This document shows positions 1 through 6,937 of a stretch of DNA of 12,727 nucleotides, piece by piece. Origin of the DNA: CAYVMN01 sp964452575 (GTDB lineage Bacteria; Desulfobacterota; DSM-4660; Desulfatiglandales; Desulfatiglandaceae); assembly GCA_964452575.1 (NCBI GenBank), contig CAYVMN010000137.1:1-12727 (forward strand). Reading direction: 5' to 3'. Position 1 is the stretch's first letter. Every line of letters begins with the position of its first letter. Under the pieces are notes generated by a model, which did no database searches, was not told the origin of the DNA, and was given only the letters and a program-made list of their open reading frames with translations. Position numbers and translations under genes: made by a program.

Positions 1-90
1 GATAGGCGAGATCTTGGCCTACCCACAAACCTAACAATGATCGGGTGACACTACCGAAACGTCCGCCTATCGGGAAATTCAAAATTTCCC
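1..90. repeat. Nested inverted repeats in gene-less left end
   Basis: Bases 1-8 (gataggcg) are repeated inverted at 64-71 (cgcctatc). Immediately after, 72-90 form a perfect 8-bp hairpin with a 3-nt loop (gggaaatt-caa-aatttccc). The rest of 1-312 contains no reading frame I can support and no RNA gene. Such paired inverted repeats beside decayed genes are what the edge of an insertion sequence or a small non-autonomous element can look like, but no transposase is visible and the element, if any, runs off the window. The repeats themselves are certain; their meaning is a guess. Confidence 0.45.
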
Positions 91-312
91 ATGACCGGCC
101 GTTCTGCCAAAATATCCCAGGACATATGCCCTTATTTCTAAATTGGTGGTGTTCCATTGGGGCATGAAACTGGAACAGTAACGAATCAGCTCCATAGAGA
201 CTTTGAGTCCGCTCTTTATAATGTTCCGGGACGCCCCTAAGGTCCTAAGATTGTCTTGCCTCTCTCTGTTGAATATCCGCCCCCGTCTTAAGTGTGCATC
301 TCAGCTTCTTGG

Positions 313-1088
313 TCAGACCAAGATCGTGCATTTTTCCGGATCTAAGAACAAATAGAGTTCTTGTCCTTCTTCTCGGGGCACATTATGCGGGGCCTGCACC
401 CTGATCATGGTATCATTTACCTCTACGAAGAAGTATATGCAGTGCCGGTTTGCACCACGTTTCCGGAGTCCATGACCACGATTCTATCAGAGATAACCAT
501 TGCCTCTGCCTGGTCGTGCGTGACGTAGACCGATGTGATGCCCATACGTCTTACCAGACTCTTGATTTCAAACCTCATTTTTTCTCTGAGCTTGGCATCC
601 AGGTTGCTCAGGGGTTCATCCAACAGCAACACTTCAGGATTTCTCACGAGGGCCCGCGCAAGTGCCACCCTTTGCTGCTGTCCGCCGCTCAATTGGGCCG
701 GATATCTATCTTCCAGGCCGTTCAAACCTATCAATTCCAACACCTCTTGCGCCCTTTCCTGGATAGTCCGCCTGGGCATTTTCTGGAGTTTCAAACCGTA
801 AACGATATTCTTGTATACCTTCATATGGGGCCACACGGCATAGTTTTGGAACACCATACCGATTCCCCTCTTGGATGGCTGGACAAATCCTTCCGAAAGC
901 ATCGGCCTGCCGTCAATAACGATGTCTCCCTCCTCTGGTATCTCCAATCCGGCAATGCAGCGCAAGGTCGTTGTCTTGCCGCATCCGCTGGGCCCGAGAA
1001 GCGTCAACATCTCTCCCTTGTTCACTTCGAGCTGTATGCGATTAACCGCTACTATATTCTTAAAGCGCTTGAAGCAAAGAGATTCAAT
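313..1088 (-). pseudogene. ABC transporter ATPase (FbpC/PotA-like), start lost and middle deleted
   Basis: This is the remnant of the ATP-hydrolysing subunit of an iron(III)/spermidine/sugar-type importer. The nucleotide-binding domain is readable at 1025-426: Walker A GPSGCGKTT, Q-loop NYAVWPHM, signature LSGGQQQR, Walker B LLLDEP, D-loop SNLDAK and switch histidine VTHDQ. The family's N-terminal strand continues upstream to about 1088 (FKRFKNIVAVNRI), yet that frame has no ATG, GTG or TTG before a stop at 1149-1151; the GTG at 1023-1025 would cut off the first strand. Just after VVQTGT the frame ends at 423-425. In the neighbouring frame, 441-313, the end of a TOBE domain is readable (VNDTMIRVQAPHNVP, then LDPEKC, stop at 313-315). 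The linker and first part of the TOBE domain, perhaps about 90 residues, are missing out of frame. No permease or binding-protein gene lies beside it. The family is certain and the inactivation very likely. Confidence 0.85.
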
Positions 1089-1128
1089 AGACGAGTCGCA
1101 TTTAAGGTTCGGTAGAGACCCTGACCCT

Positions 1129-1168
1129 GGGGCAGGCCCTGAGATTTTTCAAGGCCTGCCCCTTTTTT
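1129..1168 (+). terminator. Perfect 10-bp hairpin plus T-tract
   Basis: ggggcaggcc (1129-1138) pairs perfectly with ggcctgcccc (1153-1162), and six T follow at 1163-1168. This is the form of a rho-independent terminator for plus-strand transcription. Both flanking genes are on the minus strand. For a transcript leaving the dehydrogenase at 1191, the hairpin would be preceded by A and would have no U-tract. It may therefore stop antisense or read-through transcription, or belong to a plus-strand gene that is now gone; as a bare hairpin it could still protect the 3' end of the dehydrogenase mRNA. Confidence 0.6.
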
Positions 1169-1190
1169 GGGGTATTACACAGAGAACAGA

Positions 1191-2225
1191 CTATACCTCC
1201 AAAATGAGCTTTCCGACCGTTTGACCGGATTCCATGGCCCGGTGGGCCATGTCAACTTCCTCAAAGGGAAATGAGGTAATAGGCATCGGAGGGAGCCGCC
1301 CTTCCTCGTCCCATGCCAGCAGGGTATCCATGATGGTGCGAAAGAGCTCCACCTTATCAAAAAGGTAGATCAGGTTGAAACCGCTTATGGTCTTGTTGCC
1401 TCCGGTCAGATCGAACGGGTTGAAGCGGGGGGTCTTTAGATAATACCAGAGCAATTTCATGACATTTTTTCGGCCAGAATGGGAGAACATGGAGGCAAAG
1501 CCATAGATCAACAACCTACCGGTGGGCCTCAGATGTCGGTATGATTCCTTGAGCGTGGAGGCGCCATTTGCGTCGAGGACGAGATCATACCCATCCGGGC
1601 TCAGTTTTTCGGCCTTGGCCCACAGATCCTGCCTGGCCTTATCGATTACAAGGGTAGCCCCGGATTTTTCTGCGGTTTCGATCTTCTCTGAACTACCCAC
1701 TACCCCGACCGAGACGTTCCCATTTATCTTGACCAGATGAAGGAGTGCCGTCCCGACCCCTCCTGCCGCAGAATGGACAAGGACCTTATCAGAGGCCTTG
1801 AGATGTCCTACGTGGTGAAGGGCATAGTAGGCGGTCAGGTAGGCAACCGGAAAGGCGGCACCTCTCCTGAAGTCCCACCCCTCGGGAAGCCTCCACAGGT
1901 GATCACCAGGCAAGTTGATTGAAGTCGCATATGCGCCAAAATGTGATGCCCCGAAGACCCTGTCACCCGGCTTGTAGTCCTTAACCCTGCTGCCGGTGCG
2001 AGCTACAATCCCTGAAAACTCCAGCCCGGGGCAGATGGGATATCGCCCTTTGGCTGCCGCGTAGAGCCCCAATCGTACACTGATATCAGCGAAATTGATA
2101 CCACATGCCCTGACCTCAATCTGGATCTCCTCTGGCCCGGGCCCTGCGATAGGGGAATCATCAAATTGGAAAACCCGGTAACTGCCGGGTTTGACTATCA
2201 TGATTCGTGTGCGAGGGGAGCACAC
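1191..2225 (-). CDS. Zinc-free medium-chain dehydrogenase/reductase, VAT-1/quinone oxidoreductase-like
   Basis: This is probably a cytosolic NAD(P)H-dependent oxidoreductase acting on quinones, enones or enoyl thioesters; the substrate is unknown. It has 344 residues, usual for the family. The N-terminal GroES-like domain carries ACGINFADI and PGLEFSGIV, where zinc alcohol dehydrogenases would have the catalytic Cys and GHE, so the catalytic zinc site is absent. The Rossmann domain shows HSAAGGVGTA and then VVGSSEK. The later segment SGFNLIYLFD is typical of the VAT-1-like branch. The GTG at 2225 directly abuts the stop of the upstream kinase gene (TAG at 2226-2228) and has AGAGG just before it. 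An ATG eight codons further in (2201) is the alternative, but it would begin inside the first beta strand. The two genes must be cotranscribed, suggesting a shared pathway, possibly acyl-CoA or short-chain oxo compound metabolism. Confidence 0.85.
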   Translation of the reverse strand: MCSPRTRIMIVKPGSYRVFQFDDSPIAGPGPEEIQIEVRACGINFADISVRLGLYAAAKGRYPICPGLEFSGIVARTGSRVKDYKPGDRVFGASHFGAYATSINLPGDHLWRLPEGWDFRRGAAFPVAYLTAYYALHHVGHLKASDKVLVHSAAGGVGTALLHLVKINGNVSVGVVGSSEKIETAEKSGATLVIDKARQDLWAKAEKLSPDGYDLVLDANGASTLKESYRHLRPTGRLLIYGFASMFSHSGRKNVMKLLWYYLKTPRFNPFDLTGGNKTISGFNLIYLFDKVELFRTIMDTLLAWDEEGRLPPMPITSFPFEEVDMAHRAMESGQTVGKLILEV

Positions 2226-3287
2226 CTAGGACCTCTGGACCGTCTGCCAGGCCAGCTCCGATAGGAACTTTGCATAGATACCGTGCAGTTTTGCGGTTTC
2301 GGAACTGGCAATACCATCCAGCCCCCGTTTATAGACTCCCTGGGCGATAGCAGCAAGGCGAAATAGGCTGAATGCTATAAAGAAGTTCCAGTATGGGGTT
2401 CGGAGGCTCCCGGTGCGGCGGCAGTAGCTGTCGATAAAATCATCTTCTGTTGGTATCCCCAGGTCCTCGAGTTTGAGGCCGCCATAACCCAGACGCTCAC
2501 CTTCCGTATGGGGGATGTAGTAGTTTATACAGCTATAGGCAAGATCCGCCAGCGGGTGGCCCAGTGTGGAGATCTCCCAGTCGAGCACGGCCACTACTCT
2601 CGGTTCAGTAGGATGAATGACCAGGTTTTCGAGTCGGAAGTCCCCGTGCACGATCGAGGTCCGGTCATCATGAGGCAGGTTTTCGGAGAGCCACTGGATC
2701 AACCGATTCATGGCCTCGATTTCTTCCGTCTTCGCTGCCTCATATTGCTTGGTCCACCGGCTGACCTGGCGGGCCATGTAATTCCCCGGCTTTCCAAAAT
2801 CGGAGAGCCCCAAGGCCTTCCAGTCTACCAGATGGATCCTGGCAAGGGTATCATTCATTGCGTCAAAGATGGCTGCCCTTTCCTTGGCATTCGATGCACG
2901 CTGGGCGGTCGCATTTCGAAAGATCCGGCCATCAACAAGTTCCATGATATAAAAGGCGGTACCGATAAGTGAGTCATCATTGCACAAGGCGTAGGCCTTT
3001 GGCACGGGAACGTCTGTTTGCTGGAGGGCCGAAATGATCCTGTACTCCCGATCAACCGCATGTGCAGAGGGTAGCAGTTTCCCTGGAGGCTTCTTTCGAA
3101 GCACATAGCGCGAGGTCTTATCTTCCAGGACAAATGTAGGATTCGACTGACCATATTTAAATTGACGGACACTGACCAGTCTTCCTGAAAACCCGTCCAC
3201 ATGCTCACGCATATAACGTTCTACTGCCTCCACGTCAAACCGGTGCACCTCCCGTACCTCTGTTGTATCTGAAATTAGGTCGCTCAT
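2226..3287 (-). CDS. Phosphotransferase family protein, APH fold, ACAD10/11-like kinase
   Basis: A protein of 353 residues with the aminoglycoside phosphotransferase/choline kinase fold. It has a nucleotide-loop region YGQSNPT (45-51), a lysine pair at 65-66 for ATP phosphates, the Brenner catalytic motif HGDFRLEN (214-221) and the metal-binding LDWE (235-238), so it should be catalytically competent. Relatives are the kinase domain of ACAD10/11 and LvaA, which phosphorylate 4-hydroxyacyl-CoA; that substrate is inference here, and antibiotic resistance is unlikely. I chose the ATG at 3287 because AAAGGA lies six bases upstream. The ATG at 3293 touches that site, and the longer open frame up to 3638 reads through a divergent promoter and another gene. 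It is the first gene of an operon with the dehydrogenase, with no bases between them. Confidence 0.87.
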   Translation of the reverse strand: MSDLISDTTEVREVHRFDVEAVERYMREHVDGFSGRLVSVRQFKYGQSNPTFVLEDKTSRYVLRKKPPGKLLPSAHAVDREYRIISALQQTDVPVPKAYALCNDDSLIGTAFYIMELVDGRIFRNATAQRASNAKERAAIFDAMNDTLARIHLVDWKALGLSDFGKPGNYMARQVSRWTKQYEAAKTEEIEAMNRLIQWLSENLPHDDRTSIVHGDFRLENLVIHPTEPRVVAVLDWEISTLGHPLADLAYSCINYYIPHTEGERLGYGGLKLEDLGIPTEDDFIDSYCRRTGSLRTPYWNFFIAFSLFRLAAIAQGVYKRGLDGIASSETAKLHGIYAKFLSELAWQTVQRS

Positions 3288-3324
3288 GGTCATTCCTTTG
3301 ATTGCGGAAGTGATGAATAAAAAA

Positions 3325-3353
3325 AGCTTACAGGAACACGATGGAAGGGTCAA
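3325..3353 (-). promoter_or_regulatory. Candidate sigma70 promoter for the kinase-dehydrogenase operon
   Basis: Read on the minus strand, TTGACC (3353-3348) is followed after exactly 17 bases by TAAGCT (3330-3325). The predicted start near 3318 gives a leader of about 30 nt to the ATG at 3287. The -35 box matches the consensus at five of six bases. The -10 box is weak but keeps the first two and last bases. Position and spacing fit well; there is no experimental support. Confidence 0.5.
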
Positions 3354-3375
3354 GCCGCCGTTGATTTTAAGAGGG

Positions 3376-3404
3376 TCGAAATCCCTGACGTTTTTTGGTA
3401 TCAT
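3376..3404 (+). promoter_or_regulatory. Candidate divergent promoter for the ridA remnant and genes after it
   Basis: TCGAAA (3376-3381) and TATCAT (3399-3404) are 17 bases apart. They lie about 28 bases before the ridA start codon, which is preceded by AGGAGGG at 3421-3427. The -10 box matches the consensus at five of six bases and the -35 box at four of six. If real, it is divergent from the minus-strand promoter at 3325-3353, with about 22 bases between the two -35 boxes, and would drive the alcohol dehydrogenase and possibly the long plus-strand gene series. Confidence 0.4.
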
Positions 3405-3431
3405 TAGGCAAAAGGGCCAGAGGAGGGTATT

Positions 3432-3543
3432 ATGAAACAAGTAGTCGACACGGAAAAGGCGCCCAAGGCAGTGGGGCCTTACAGCCAGGCGATTAGTAGA
3501 GATGGGTGCAATGGTGGAGATTGAAATGATTGCACTCAAATGA
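3432..3543 (+). pseudogene. ridA: ridA (YjgF/YER057c/UK114) with middle deleted
   Basis: RidA hydrolyses reactive enamine/imine intermediates and is normally about 125 residues. Here the ATG at 3432, after a strong AGGAGGG site, opens with MKQVVDTEKAPKAVGPYSQA, a clear RidA N-terminus including the GPYSQA motif. After about 21 residues the match stops and the frame closes at 3522-3524. In another frame, 3505-3543 read GAMVEIEMIALK and a stop, the usual RidA C-terminus. Roughly 90 internal residues, including the ligand-binding arginine and glutamate region in the body of the protein, have been removed, and the junction near 3492-3504 is out of frame. The remaining 30-codon frame cannot form a RidA fold. 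The strong ribosome binding site remains and may still feed ribosomes toward the dehydrogenase gene 24 bases later. Confidence 0.85.
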
Positions 3544-3567
3544 TGGAAGAGCAGGAGTGAGGAAGAT

Positions 3568-4593
3568 ATGAAGGCAATGATCTTGAATAGGATCTCCAGC
3601 CTTGAAGGGGATGCAACCCCACTTGAAATGGTGGACATTCCCGTGCCTGTGCCTGGTCAGAGGGAGATCCTTGTAAGGGTTTCGGCATGCGGGGTCTGCC
3701 ACACAGAGCTTGACGAGATCGAGGGGAGGACAGCCCCTCCTCGATTTCCGATGGTCTTGGGGCACCAGGTTGTTGGAAGGGTAGAAGGGTCAGGGAAAGG
3801 ATCAAGCAGGTTCGCAACCGGCGACCGTGTGGGCATAGGGTGGATATATTCGGCCTGCGAAAGATGTCCGCTGTGCCTTCGGGGTGACGAAAACCTATGC
3901 GAAGAATTCAAGGCAACCGGGAGGGACGCTGACGGGGGTTATGCGGAGTATATGGTCGTCCCCGAAGATTTTGCCTACAGGATTCCAGAGGTATTTTCCG
4001 ATTCAGAGGCGGCGCCGCTCCTGTGTGCCGGTGCCATTGGCTACCGTTCCCTCAGGTTGACCGGTATTGAGGATGGAAAGAGCCTGGGACTCACAGGATT
4101 CGGGGCCTCGGCCCATATTGTCCTTAAGATGGCAAGGTACAGATACCCGCATTCTAGGGTCTTTGTGTTTGCCAGGAGCGAAAAAGAACAGGACTTTGCC
4201 AGGGAGCTTGGGGCCGTATGGGCTGGCGACACAGAAGAAGAATCTCCCGAGAGACTGGACTGCATCATCGACACGACGCCGGTCTGGAAACCGGTGGTTG
4301 AGGCATTGAGGAATCTAAGGAGCGGGGGAAGACTGGTTATCAACGCGATCCGCAAAGAGGATGTAGACAAGGAGTATATCCTGAACCTGGACTATCCTCG
4401 CCACCTCTGGCTTGAAAAGGAGATAAAGAGCGTAGCCAATGTGGCCAGGAGGGATGTGGCGGAATTTCTGGACCTAGCATCCAGGATTCCCATAAGGCCC
4501 GAAATTCAGGAATTCGAGCTGGCAGATGCCAACAGGGCCCTGGTGGAGCTCAAAGGGCGCAAGATCAGGGGGGCAAAGGTCTTGAGAATATGA
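3568..4593 (+). CDS. Zinc-dependent alcohol dehydrogenase (medium-chain family)
   Basis: A cytosolic NAD(P)-dependent alcohol/aldehyde oxidoreductase of 341 residues. The catalytic zinc ligands are visible as C44 (GVCHTELD), H66 (GHQVVG) and C153 (APLLCAG). Structural zinc ligands are C97, C100, C103 and C111 (ACERCPLC...NLC). The dinucleotide loop is GFGASAH (177-183), a form seen in a zinc-ADH branch that is distinct from the classical GLGGLGH loop. In that zinc site the glutamate of the common GHE motif is glutamine. The ATG at 3568 follows GAGGAAG with good spacing. The stop overlaps the ATG at 4590 of the next frame (ATGA), so it is probably cotranscribed with the small protein after it. 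The physiological alcohol cannot be read from sequence. It does not resemble an oxygen-stress or formaldehyde-specific enzyme in any motif I can see. Confidence 0.88.
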   Translation: MKAMILNRISSLEGDATPLEMVDIPVPVPGQREILVRVSACGVCHTELDEIEGRTAPPRFPMVLGHQVVGRVEGSGKGSSRFATGDRVGIGWIYSACERCPLCLRGDENLCEEFKATGRDADGGYAEYMVVPEDFAYRIPEVFSDSEAAPLLCAGAIGYRSLRLTGIEDGKSLGLTGFGASAHIVLKMARYRYPHSRVFVFARSEKEQDFARELGAVWAGDTEEESPERLDCIIDTTPVWKPVVEALRNLRSGGRLVINAIRKEDVDKEYILNLDYPRHLWLEKEIKSVANVARRDVAEFLDLASRIPIRPEIQEFELADANRALVELKGRKIRGAKVLRI

Positions 4594-4628
4594 ACCTCTT
4601 AAGAAGTCTGGGTAGGGGTGAGGTATTA

Positions 4629-5030
4629 ATGGGAAGAGAGGCTCTTGATGAGGTGTTCAATAGGGCTGTTTTGAAAAGGCTATTCCCCGAGGAGCGGGCA
4701 GACCAGTTTTTTGATGCCCTCTTGGGGGATCCAAATGAAGGGGCTTACGATATTGGTCTTGAATTCAAGGGACATACCCCGGACAAATTATGGTTTGAGT
4801 TCCACTTGAGGCAGCGCCAGGGTAAGTGTCTGGCCTGTCATCTCACCTTGGGGCTGCCGGGGGTATTCACTCGCCATCCGGCCATCGACCTGAAAGGTCT
4901 GGTTCAGGAGATCGGAAGGCTTCTGGATGGCCGAGCCAGATGCGTCGGGTGGCAGCTGGGTAATACGGAGGAGGTATCGAATAGGCTGCATGTAATCCCC
5001 TTGACCATCTCTACCGAAGCCGATCGGTAG
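4629..5030 (+). CDS. Conserved-looking small protein of unknown function
   Basis: I do not recognise a family. The protein has 133 residues from the ATG at 4629, which is preceded by GTGAGG at suitable spacing. An ATG at 4590, overlapping the dehydrogenase stop, would add 13 residues and is possible. It is soluble, with no signal peptide or membrane segment. The first part is helical and charged. The middle is compact, with alternating aromatic and charged residues (WFEFHLRQRQGKCLACHLTLG), followed by RHPAIDLKGLV and later HVIPLTI. The CLAC pair could bind a metal or be coincidental. The reading frame uses the same codon style as its neighbours, so it is probably a real gene. It sits between an alcohol dehydrogenase and prmA; the translational coupling points toward the dehydrogenase. 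Confidence 0.72.
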   Translation: MGREALDEVFNRAVLKRLFPEERADQFFDALLGDPNEGAYDIGLEFKGHTPDKLWFEFHLRQRQGKCLACHLTLGLPGVFTRHPAIDLKGLVQEIGRLLDGRARCVGWQLGNTEEVSNRLHVIPLTISTEADR

Positions 5031-5196
5031 CTGGCTGCCTTCAGGAGATGCATTTTTAAGCTGGGATGGGCTGGGCGGCTGCCGTTGTCCACACTTCGAA
5101 CGGGTAACCGGAAATGGCCGTTAATAGCCACCAACTGACCACCGGCTTTTTTGAGTTGAACTACGTCTTTCAAAAGGCCTGAGAAGAATTGAGAAA

Positions 5197-6090
5197 TTGA
5201 TAGCTCCATTTCCCCCTAGTTCCCATGGATGGCTTGAGATCTCCATCCATTCACATCCGGTCCTCCATGACCCCGTAAGCGCATTCCTCTTTGACCTAGG
5301 CTGTACAGGGATTGTCTTGGAAGACTTTGGGGATAATACCCTCAAGGCGTATCTCCCTTCTCAGAGAGACCTGGAGGAGAACCGAAGCCGGATCGAGATC
5401 TTTCTGAGGCATCTGGAGGAGATATTCCCGGAGGCCCATTCGGCCAAACTTGAGTTTAAGAGGATAGAGGAAGAGGACTGGAGCAGAAACTGGCGGCGAT
5501 CCTTTCGAACGGAACAGGTTACCTCAGGGCTCATGATAGTGCCCGCCTGGGAGCCCCCGCCCCCCTCTTTTCAAGGCCACGTCATCAGCATTGATCCTGG
5601 TCCTGCATTTGGAACAGGCAAGCATGCCACCACCCGCATGTGCCTCGAGGCCATGGAGGAGTTGTCTCTACCAGAGGCGTGGGATATGCTCGATGTGGGC
5701 ACCGGAAGTGGTATCCTCGCCATATACGGGGCCAAGCTCGGGGCCAGGAGGGTCGAGGCCATTGACCTGGATCCCGAGGCCCTTCGGTGGGCCAGGCACA
5801 ATATAGACCTGAACGGTCTCAGAGGGGCCGTAAGTGTTTCCTCCAAACCCATCGAGGAGTATGCGGATTCGTTCTCGCTCCTCATCGTAAACCTCATCCT
5901 CCCGGAGATCCTCAGACTATGCCCCCACTTTCCTCGATGCCTGCACCCTGGAGGATATTTGATCCTGTCAGGCCTTCTGATAGAACAGGCCGATGAGGTG
6001 CATAAGGCGCTTGGAGAATGTGGATTTTCCAGGGGGGAGACCATAATCCGGGAAGAATGGGCGTGCATAGTGTGTAGGAAACAAGGATGA
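5197..6090 (+). CDS. prmA: Ribosomal protein L11 methyltransferase
   Basis: Transfers methyl groups from S-adenosylmethionine to lysines and the N-terminus of ribosomal protein L11. It has 297 residues, the usual length. The N-terminal substrate-binding domain (about 10-90) is followed by the linker motif DWSRNW (94-99), the PrmA hallmark DPGPAFGTGKHATT (133-146) and the SAM-binding motif LDVGTGSGIL (165-174). The catalytic-side strand reads VNLILPEIL where most relatives have N-I-L. No ATG or GTG is available in frame: the frame is open upstream only to a stop at 5152-5154, and TTG at 5197 is the only standard start before the conserved WLEIS. Its ribosome binding site is weak (GAGA close by), so expression may be low. 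It is followed 34 bases later by rsmE, a common pairing of rRNA/ribosomal-protein modification genes. Confidence 0.93.
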   Translation: MIAPFPPSSHGWLEISIHSHPVLHDPVSAFLFDLGCTGIVLEDFGDNTLKAYLPSQRDLEENRSRIEIFLRHLEEIFPEAHSAKLEFKRIEEEDWSRNWRRSFRTEQVTSGLMIVPAWEPPPPSFQGHVISIDPGPAFGTGKHATTRMCLEAMEELSLPEAWDMLDVGTGSGILAIYGAKLGARRVEAIDLDPEALRWARHNIDLNGLRGAVSVSSKPIEEYADSFSLLIVNLILPEILRLCPHFPRCLHPGGYLILSGLLIEQADEVHKALGECGFSRGETIIREEWACIVCRKQG

Positions 6091-6124
6091 GAGTTGAAAC
6101 GGAAGAAAAACGGAGAGCTATCAC

Positions 6125-6892
6125 GTGAGGCGGTTTTTTGTTGAGGAGATAGTAAAAAAGGACGGTGCCCTTTCTATCAAGGGTCCTGAGGCCAGGCACA
6201 TCTCAAAGGTCCTGAGGATGGGGCCTGGGGATCGGATCATCCTGTTTGACCGCAAAGGTAGTCACGTCGTCGCCTCAATAGGATCGATTACCCCCCACGA
6301 GGTGGAGGTCATACTCAAAGGGCCTGCTCCGAGGCCATCTCCCAGCCCTGTCGAGATAATCCTCTGCCAGGCCCTGATAAGGCCTTCCCAGATGGACTAC
6401 ATGGTTCAGAAGACCTCGGAACTAGGGGTAGCCCGCATTTTCCCGTTTACGTCCGAACGTACCATAGTCAGGCTTTTGAAAGATAGGCTCGGAAACAGGA
6501 TGAGACACTGGAGAGAGATAGCGGCGAGTTCGGCCAAACAATGCGGCAGAATCGCGCCTGCTGAAATAGAAGGGCCAAGGTCCTTCAGGGATCTTATCAT
6601 CGGGTTCAATGAAGTCGAGGGGGCCACGAAGATAATCCTGTGGGAGGAAGAAGATGGAAAGGATCTAAAAGGCCTTCTCAGGGAATCGCGGCCTCCCAGG
6701 ACCTTCGTCGGCGTAGTTGGCCCCGAAGGGGGGTTTTCACGAGAAGAGATCTCTATTGCAAGGGATGGAGGATTTATCCCCGCCTCCTTAGGGAGTCGAA
6801 TCCTGAGGTCCGAGACGGCCGCCTCCACACTGGCAGCGATCGTGCAGTATGAGTGGGGGGACCTGAGCCTTGACGAAAAGGAGATGGATTGA
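6125..6892 (+). CDS. rsmE: 16S rRNA (uracil1498-N3)-methyltransferase
   Basis: Methylates N3 of U1498 in 16S rRNA using S-adenosylmethionine, on the 30S subunit. It has 255 residues, standard for the family. The N-terminal PUA-like domain begins RRFFVEE and includes GPEARHISKVLRM. The SPOUT methyltransferase domain shows QKTSELGV, AKQCGR, GPEGGFS (199-205) and the knot motif LGSRILRSETA (222-232). All key segments are present, so it should be active. The start is GTG at 6125 with GGAGAG seven bases upstream. It lies between prmA and the 2-oxoacid oxidoreductase genes (45 bases to the next), so read-through into those genes is likely. Confidence 0.95.
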   Translation: MRRFFVEEIVKKDGALSIKGPEARHISKVLRMGPGDRIILFDRKGSHVVASIGSITPHEVEVILKGPAPRPSPSPVEIILCQALIRPSQMDYMVQKTSELGVARIFPFTSERTIVRLLKDRLGNRMRHWREIAASSAKQCGRIAPAEIEGPRSFRDLIIGFNEVEGATKIILWEEEDGKDLKGLLRESRPPRTFVGVVGPEGGFSREEISIARDGGFIPASLGSRILRSETAASTLAAIVQYEWGDLSLDEKEMD

Positions 6893-6937
6893 TAGAGGTA
6901 TCCTGCGCCAGGGTGTTTAGGGGGTCATTTGAGGGAT

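Noticed and set aside
423..1025. A short but intact 200-residue ABC ATPase
   Set aside because: Family sequence continues upstream of the GTG without any start codon, and the TOBE end is found downstream in another frame, so this is a broken longer gene.
450..1115. Long plus-strand frame opposite the ABC ATPase
   Set aside because: The minus strand encodes all ABC motifs; the plus translation has no recognisable motif and is an antisense shadow.
2226..3287. Aminoglycoside resistance gene
   Set aside because: The kinase fold is shared, but the sequence pattern (GQSNPT, HGDFRLEN, LDWE) and the operon partner match the ACAD10/11-like group, not antibiotic-modifying enzymes.
3288..3638. N-terminal extension of the phosphotransferase to 3638
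   Set aside because: It runs through two candidate promoters and the ridA remnant, has unrelated composition, and the ATG at 3287 has an ideal ribosome binding site and the family's normal N-terminus.
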